Of a DNA stretch of 14,446 bases, positions 8,924 to 14,446 are shown piece by piece. This stretch comes from Lewinellaceae bacterium. Its GTDB lineage: Bacteria > Bacteroidota > Bacteroidia > Chitinophagales > Saprospiraceae. The stretch is taken from the NCBI GenBank assembly GCA_016710765.1, contig JADJUJ010000030.1, positions 1 to 14,446 of the forward strand, in the 5' to 3' direction. The translations under genes and the position numbers were made by a program. The notes beneath the pieces are model-generated. The model saw nothing but the letters and a program-made list of their open reading frames with translations. It had not been told where the DNA came from and did no database searches. The number at the start of each line of letters is the position of its first letter. Position 1 is the stretch's first letter.

Positions 8924-10010
8924 TCAGCCTACTATGCCCTTCCCACCGAAAAACTTGATGCCAGTAAACCCGAAGACAAGCGTACCATCCAAAACCTGCT
9001 GCTGCTGCAAAGACCTGAACCTCCATATCCCGGTAAAAAAAGCATGGACGAGTCGCTGCTCCTTGCGACCGGGAACATCCGCGAGTTCGACTCCGCCGAA
9101 GACGGCAGCCGTACCGACGAATCGATTTACTACATTGCCGAAATCGTTGCGCTTCGAGCTGATTGCCATCCAGGAGATCTGCGTAAGCCTCGACGGACTC
9201 AATCGCCCATGTCGTTACTCGGCCCCAACTGGGATATTTGTTCCACCGATGTCACCCAGGGCTCTGCCGGCAATGGCGAACGCATGGCATTTGTATTCGA
9301 CAAGCGAAAAGTACGGCACGGAGGGCTGGCCAGCGAAATGGTATTCCCCGCTAAATCAAAGGCGAAGACGGTAAAATGAAGGCCGTCGATGTCCGGCAGG
9401 TGGCCCATACCTTTTTATGTGTGGTTTCAGGGCTGGCTGGACCGACTTCGTCTCACCACCGTCCACATTTATTATGGCGAAGCGGTTGCGGAAGACCCCG
9501 ACCGGGTCAAAGAAAGGCGAAATCGCTCAGTTTGTGGCCAAACGCAGCGGAAGAACCGCGCGCCTGGTCCAACAACTGGCTGCTGTTGCGACTTCGGCTT
9601 TTGCACCCCTACCGATGTCACCATGAAAGCCATTACCGCTGCAAATTTCAAGTACCCAAGGAGTTGCCAAAACCTGCCCTCCAATGTAGCCCAGGTTAAA
9701 GTACTACGATCAAATTGCGTTTAAGGTGCGTGAGGACCGCTTTGCCACCAACTCAAAGCAGGCGTGTACAATTTCTACAAGGTGCTGTACACCAAAGAAC
9801 AGGAGGCAGAATACCTCTCCGTTATGGGCGATGCATACCTCAACACCAAAGAGAACAAGCCGCGCGATGTTAAAGCCCATGAAAGATATTACCGGGATTG
9901 GCGTTTGTTCCAAATGTCGGATCACCTGCCCATGTGGGGAGAAACTCCGTATCGACTACTCCGATGAATACCTGGAATGGAAACTGGAACCCGCCGGTAG
10001 TTTGAGTTAG
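8924..10010 (+). CDS. Endonuclease/exonuclease/phosphatase (EEP) family protein (several frame breaks)
   Basis: Reading across frames gives a product of about 360 residues ending at TAG 10008-10010. EEP-fold motifs appear in order: LLLATGNIREFDS (9056-9094; family form ATWNIR), AIQEI with the metal-binding Glu (about 9165-9180), GNGERMAFVFDKRKV (about 9271-9315), TVHIYYGEAV (about 9457-9488), a damaged LLGDF-type motif near 9583-9600, YDQIAFKV (about 9704-9728) and catalytic SDHLPMW (9917-9937). The family cleaves phosphodiester or phosphomonoester bonds in nucleic acids or phospholipids; the substrate cannot be assigned. The N-terminus reads AYYALPTEKLDASKPEDK from about 8927 after an in-frame TAA at 8921, and no clean ATG lies in that frame, so the start is uncertain. 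The Gly for Trp in ATGNIR is a one-base change and may be a sequence error. No signal peptide is evident. Confidence 0.75.
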
Positions 10011-10077
10011 CCTGGACTTTGGCCTTTTGGTGTTGGGCCTTGGTTTCGATCCCGATTATTGGTGCCTTCTGAAGTCA

Positions 10078-10105
10078 AATACCGGAGAAACCGGAATTAA
10101 ATTTT
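10078..10105. terminator. Possible weak hairpin terminator after the EEP gene
   Basis: AATACCGG (10078-10085) pairs with CCGGAATT (10091-10098) at 7 of 8 positions around the loop AGAAA. AAATTTT follows. It lies 68 bases after the EEP stop. The stem is short, so this is only a candidate. Confidence 0.3.
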
Positions 10106-10161
10106 GACTACCTTTATACGGCATGTGCATTATTTATCAACAAATATTTTGTTAAAAACTA

Positions 10162-10286
10162 ATGCATTGAAAACCAAAAAATTAATCCTTCGGAGCAAAG
10201 CCAAGATTAAAGCCCAATGGCTAAGCCGAGGAGTTAGAACGTGTTCGGATTTAGCAAGCCAGTCCTTTCCTCTTTTCCCAGGCTAA
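10162..10286 (+). CDS. Possible small basic peptide, resembling a RiPP leader (speculative)
   Basis: In the gap between the EEP gene and the convergent surface-protein gene, a frame ending at TAA 10284-10286 encodes LKTKKLILRSKAKIKAQ, then WLSRGVRTCSDLASQ and a short proline-containing tail. An ATG at 10162 joins this frame only if one T is missing from 10167-10168. The region just upstream is AT-rich (TTAAAAACTA), like translation start regions in this phylum. The KKLxLxxKxxI pattern recalls leaders of Bacteroidota class I lanthipeptides, but the tail has only one Cys and no maturation enzyme lies in the window. It may equally be noncoding. Confidence 0.2.
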
Positions 10287-10350
10287 ACTGCTCTATCGCC
10301 AGCCGGCAAGGAAGTTTTGGTTTTTAAGAGAAAAAAAAGACTTCTTCACT

Positions 10351-12302
10351 TTACACATCCGTGGTACCATTGATGCACTTCAACAAAGCCAATCGTTCGC
10401 GAACGGCACAATAAACGTGCCCAGGTGGGAGTTAACCACCCTGATAGTCGTTCACATCAGGATTGGGCGCAGGTTTTACGCTTGATCATGGGCTGATCGG
10501 ACAACCGAAAGTATCCAGTTTCTTTGTTCCGAACGCGGTTGGTTTGGCCAGAATATTCATTCAGCGCCTCTCCCATGAGTGGATTGATCAAATGACCCGA
10601 GGATCAGTTTGAGTTTGGTTCCCGGCAGACAATCGGCACCTACCACCGAATTCTTAAGGTCATGGTTTTGGGTACCGTGCCGGAATAGAGCATCCATTGA
10701 ATGATACAAAACTTTTCCAACAGGAATATCCAATGTGCCCGGTCGAACCTAATTTTATGGGCAGCGCCGTTTCAATCAGTGGCCGGTATTTTTTCGTAAT
10801 GATCTGGACACATTCGCCCGTATTTTTACAGGCATCGGTGGCGCTCCAGTGGCGCTCTACCTGATGCAGTACCATTCACAGTCGCCTGTAACTTGAACAT
10901 CGCGGCGGCTGAACACCGGATTGGGATCGCAATTATCCGCTGCTGTAGCGATACCTGTTTTAGCCTGATGGTATCACACTCTACATTAATGTTGGCGGGG
11001 CGGAAGGTCATGACCAGCGCCTTTTATCCTCCACCTTAATCGTCTGGTTGCAGGTGCGGGTATTGCCGTGAACATCGGTAGCCGTCCAGGTACGGGTGAC
11101 ATTTTTTCCTGCGGGCAGGAGCCGGCAGCGGTAACGTCAGTATGGGTAAAGCGCCAATCCGCAATTGTCGGTACCCGTCAGGTTCCCCGGCAACGAAGCT
11201 GGGTTGATGGAGCGCTCACAACTTATGGTAGGTATTGGCCGGACAAGCCATACCGGGCTTTTCATTGTCCTTTACCGTCACGATAAGCTGGCAGGTGCCC
11301 TGGTTTACCCGGTTTATCGGTAGCCGTACAGGTGACGGTGGTTACGCCAGCAGGAAAATCAGATCCCGAAACGGGCGAACAAGTAGCCGTAACCGGACAA
11401 TCTGCTGTTACCGTTGGGAAAAGTTTGATTGGCGCTGCATTTGCCAGGTTCATTGTTGATGGTAATCGGCGCCACTAAGTGATTTCCGGTGGGGAGGATT
11501 TAAAGCTGCCTTCGCGGAGGAAAACGCCAGAGTCCAGAATAAAGTCGCCGGCGTCAGCGGCACCCAGTTTGGAGTGGTATTTCTGGCAGGGTTTCAGGGC
11601 TACCTTGGCCTGCCGCACCACCGTTTTCCGTCGTATTGCAGCGTGCTGGAGCCATTCATGTTGCGGTACAAGGTGTGGTTATCAACGCCGTTACGGGTGG
11701 ACGGACAAACTGTTGTTGATCGAAACCGCAGTATTGGCAGTACCTGGTACGATGGCAATATTCTTATCGGTATAGTTACCTCCTGTTGGATTTGGGCCGG
11801 ACACAAAAAAGCCAAATGCGTCGTTGTAATTGGTACAATATTAAGTACTCCTCGTACTCCTCGGATGCCCAAACGTAATCGAAAGTTACTTCCTTGCCAA
11901 TGGCTTCCAGGTCAAACTCCAACATACAGGCATCGTGGGTGGTGTAGCCGGGAATAAGACCATTGAGGGTGACATTACCAGCAGCGCCGTTGATAACCGC
12001 TGGCCAGATTGTCATTGTTTGGTAACAGCTACGCTGACATTCCCCGACGTCAGCAAAATACCTTTTGTTAAAGCCAAAAACCGTTGTTGGCGCCAACGGC
12101 AAGATTGCCAGAAGCACCACTAGGGCAGTTACAAAACAGCACCAGTAATGTAGGTAACACCGGGGCCAACAGAGATTTAGCCGCCAGAACTGGCGCGTTT
12201 CGGGAACTGGACACTGTAAGTTGGAGCCGGAGGCGCCGAAGTAACCAGAAACAGGCCACACAACAGCGCCAGAAGGCGATGTTTGAAATGAATAGTATAC
12301 AT
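10351..12302 (-). CDS. Second choice-of-anchor L protein with HYR-type domains (many frame breaks, 3' end uncertain)
   Basis: ATG 12302 begins a signal peptide: MYTIHFKHRLLALLCGLFLV, then TSAPPAPTY. A choice-of-anchor L domain follows in pieces: VGANNGF and LLTSGNVSVA-like sequence (about 12090-12020), LNGLIPGYTTHDACMLEFDL (about 11970-11911), hallmark VWASEEYEEY (about 11880-11848), then FGFF and SGPNPTGG-like stretches (about 11815-11780) and SSTLQYDGK with GDFILDSGVFL (about 11640-11510). Then come HYR-type domains: DFPAGVTTVTCTATDKPG (about 11360-11300), RTWTATDVHGNTRTCNQTI (about 11095-11040) and a third copy with AADNCDPNP and WSATDACKNTGECVQII (about 10940-10790). Below about 10700 the frames are too broken to follow and no sorting domain is recognisable. 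The end at TAA 10353-10351 is only a guess. Likely exported; it starts 64 bases after the stop of the small exported protein on the same strand. Confidence 0.6.
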
Positions 12303-12366
12303 GGTTAAAGTTTTCAATGGTGAGCAATGCGGTAAATGGGGTGAGAAGTGAGTCGGCCCCTAAACT

Positions 12367-12721
12367 TTACTCCTTGGGCATATCCTTGAGAAAGGTATTC
12401 CACTCCTTGGCTTTCCAGTTTAGTTGCATGCGGCCATTGAGCATTACGGGCCTTTTTCGCAGCAAAGTCCACTGGCTACGACACCATTTCGTTGGTCAGT
12501 TTGGAAAAGTACTCATCTGCATTTGCTGAGACGTAAGACCCAGTTTGCGAATGTCGAGACTGAACATAAAAATCGAACGTGGCCGCTTCATTGAGGTTTA
12601 ATTACCCTGGTGGCTTTGTCGATGGTAGCCGTAGGGCTTGTACTGGGCCTTCAGGGTGCTGGCGCCAACGGTGAGCGGGCACAGTAGGAGCATTTGGGTA
12701 CACCAATGCAATTAATGACAT
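12367..12721 (-). CDS. Small exported protein of unknown function (frame breaks)
   Basis: Pieces in adjacent minus-strand frames add up to about 118 residues. ATG 12721 gives MSLIALVYP, continuing in another frame as MLLLCPLTVGASTLKAQYK, a plausible signal peptide. The body includes VIKLNEAATFDFYVQS-like sequence (the two halves lie in different frames), DIRKLGLTSQQMQ, YFSKLTNEMVS and VDFAAKKAR. It ends GRMQLNWKAKEWNTFLKDMP, then KE and TAA at 12369-12367. I do not recognise a family. ATG 12731 is an alternative start but gives no signal peptide. The gene ends 64 bases before the second choice-of-anchor L gene on the same strand, so the two may be co-transcribed. Continuity across at least four frame switches is inferred from the sensible composition and complementary pieces, not from a known homologue. 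Confidence 0.4.
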
Positions 12722-13047
12722 GGTGAAACATTAAAATGTGAAAAAATCGGTCAGCCTGGCACATGGCGCCAGCTGGGAGGTAGGAAATGTCTTGGATTAA
12801 TGTCGCCGGAGAAAGCAGAAACAGTAGGGCAACATTATTTTTACGGGAAGTGGAATAAATATAGGTGTTTTCTCTAAAACTAGTAAAAAAAACCGGAAAA
12901 AAGCAGTGAGATCCACCTCTTGAAAGCCACCGCCCAGTTTTAGTGGGTAGAATTATCTATAATTTTTATACCTTGAGTCCGGTTTTAAGGAATCTATACC
13001 GGATAAAAACCTTGCGAATGCAGCGCAATTCTCGTATGCGCCAAAAA
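12722..13047. other. Intergenic region between divergent genes; candidate -7 box upstream of the TIR-STAND gene
   Basis: About 325 bases with no supportable gene separate the small exported protein gene (minus) from the TIR-STAND gene (plus). The sequence is AT-rich between about 12830 and 12990. TACCTTG at 12969-12975 would be a full TACCTTTG -7 box if one T is missing, as happens often nearby, but no TTG lies at the right distance upstream. No terminator or convincing repeat is visible. Confidence 0.3.
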
Positions 13048-14446
13048 ATGCCATACCTTCCATTTTCATAAGTTATAGAAAAGAGCGGACACGCTCAATG
13101 ATGCCGAAAAACTCTTCAGTGCCCTTGAAAACCACTTTTGGGAAAAAGCACTTTTTACGACATCCAAACCTGCAAGGTGGCGTAAGGTTGGCCACTGGAG
13201 TTGGAAAAAAAGTTACAGTCAGCCAAGGTGATTTTGGTGTTTGTATGGTGGTCCCAACTGGCTAAGCATCGATCGTTGGGCAAAAGCGAATTGACGACCC
13301 GACTGATTGGGTGCGGAAAAAGAAATTCGAAACGCTTTAGGATCCAGCGCTTTGATTATACCCGTTGTCGTTAAAATGCCCAACTTCCTCCGGAGGATGT
13401 TCTTCCCAACGCCTTAAGCCCTTATTGAAAAAACAAGCCTGGTTCCTTAGGATGGAAAGTGGAGTGATGACTTGCCTGCTTTGTTTGCTGCCATCGAAAG
13501 CATTATTCCGAAGTCTGGTGGTGCAGGTCAGCGCAAGGCAGATTTCCAGTTTAATCCGCTGGCAAACCTACCGATTGATGCGGGCATGGCAAGTGCCAGC
13601 CCACCCTTTCAAAGGACTGCCAAGATTTACCGTGGAGGACGCCAGGATCTTTTTGGCAGAAACCAGGAGATAAGAATTTGTACGAACTCACAAGAAACCC
13701 ATTACAGAAGCGTTTGATGCTATTTTACGGTCAATCAGGTGCAGGAAAGTCCTCCCTTTTGAGTGCAGGTGTACTGCCAAGACTGCCACAAAGGATTGGA
13801 TGGTAGACGTAAAAGCAGGAGAAGCATTGGCAATCTGGAATCCATCGTTGCCTGTTTCCCGCCAAAGGAATCAACACGGAAAAGCCGGAACAACCCCTGC
13901 TCATCTCATCGACCAGGTAGAAGAAATATTCATTAGTCGGGACAGTCTGAATGCTAATGAACAGACTGCTTTGGCCAATGCTTTGAATCAGATGTTGGCT
14001 GATTTTCCAAACCTCAAATTATGTCTGAGTTTCAGGGAGGAATACCTTGCGCGCATTCGGGAGTTATTGAAGGTTAATCCGTCCTACTTCGACTTCTTTT
14101 GCTTACATGAAGGAAGAGGCGCTTTTAGAGAGCCATCACCGGCGTCAGCAACGACCCAAAACAGAGTGCCTGCTACCAGCATTTGTCCTTTGAAAAAAAC
14201 CTCCCCAAATCCATTACCCGTAATTTATTGAACTCGGAAGATGAGGTTTGCACTCCCCTGTTACAAGTCTTGTTGCGCAATTTAGCCGGGGACAAATCGG
14301 TTCCTGAAAATGGTAAGTTTTACATCACCAAACAGTTTTACAACCAGCAGAAAAGTCTTCGCTGAAAGATTTTTTAACCAACAAATATTGGAATTAAGTA
14401 GACGATATCCGAGAGGAAATAAAAAACGGATTGGTTCTCGATGTTT
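13048..14446 (+). CDS. TIR domain-nSTAND1 NTPase fusion, putative conflict/defence protein (3' partial, frame breaks)
   Basis: The gene runs off the end with at least 460 residues visible in stitched frames. TIR domain (about 13062-13500): strand A IFISYRK (13062-13082); LNDAEKLFSALENHF; LEKKLQSAKVILVFV (13201-13245); GGPNWLSID (13247-13273); DDPTDWVRK (13293-13319), then EIRNALGSSALIIPVVVK (13322-13375); LPPEDVLPNAL and LLKKQAWFLR. The DWVxKEI segment carries the Glu that is catalytic in NAD-cleaving TIR domains. After a linker, an nSTAND1 domain starts with PFKGLPRFTVEDARIF (about 13608-13655) and FGRNQEI. It has Walker A GQSGAGKS (13729-13752), Walker B-like LIDQVEEIF (13905-13931) and sensor segment LCLSFREEYLARI (14019-14057). 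In such proteins a C-terminal sensor, often repeats such as WD40, triggers NTPase assembly and activates the effector; here it lies beyond the window. ATG 13048 is chosen because one added C at 13058-13061 gives MPYLPIFISYRK. NADase activity is inferred. Confidence 0.78.

Noticed and set aside
9376..9724. Three overlapping plus-strand frames of about 70-110 codons as separate genes.
   Set aside because: They are fragments or off-frame reads of the single EEP gene; its motifs hop between these frames.
11479..11957. Plus-strand open frames of about 98 and 127 codons.
   Set aside because: They are antisense to the choice-of-anchor L domain of the minus-strand gene, which carries the VWASEEYEEY hallmark.
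1..14446. tRNA, rRNA, insertion sequences, riboswitches.
   Set aside because: I looked for cloverleaf-like segments, transposase motifs, terminal inverted repeats and conserved riboswitch cores by eye and saw none that I could support.

Overview
The window looks like chromosome of a Bacteroidota bacterium, most plausibly a Saprospiria/Lewinella-type member. The evidence is: type IX secretion system (T9SS) C-terminal sorting domains, choice-of-anchor L and HYR surface proteins, GCDS-type tandem repeats, Bacteroidota promoter boxes (TAnnTTTG) and A-rich leaders without Shine-Dalgarno sites. Placement below phylum is an inference from protein style only.

Layout: (1) 1-1443, + strand: C-terminal part of a T9SS-exported beta-propeller/PKD protein, closed by a perfect 14-bp terminator hairpin. 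(2) 1636-3018, +: an intact PLP-dependent tyrosine phenol-lyase (tpl). (3) 3100-5340, +: a patatin-like phospholipase fused to a POTRA-like and outer-membrane beta-barrel region, broken by three apparent one-base homopolymer losses. (4) 5342-8673, -: a large T9SS surface protein with signal peptide, choice-of-anchor L domain, nine tandem 52-residue GCDS repeats and a sorting domain. (5) 8924-10010, +: an endonuclease/exonuclease/phosphatase (EEP) family protein. (6) about 10351-12302, -: a second choice-of-anchor L protein, with HYR-type domains, preceded by a small exported protein (12367-12721, -). (7) 13048-14446, +, running off the end: a TIR domain fused to an nSTAND1-type P-loop NTPase. 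This is an architecture associated with bacterial conflict and antiphage defence, and it is the most interesting item here.

Sequence quality dominates interpretation. The first 3 kb has clean full-length frames. From about 3.2 kb onward reading frames break more and more often, nearly always at short homopolymers. Conserved motifs continue without loss across the breaks in neighbouring frames, and the 156-bp repeat period is kept exactly. I read these as consensus errors in a poorly polished contig end, not gene decay. Gene spans after 3.1 kb are therefore composites of several frames, and their exact starts are approximate.

No operon ties the whole window together. The common theme is the cell surface: three likely secreted or surface-anchored proteins plus an outer-membrane patatin, with a metabolic lyase, a nuclease-fold protein and a TIR-STAND immune-type protein between or beside them.
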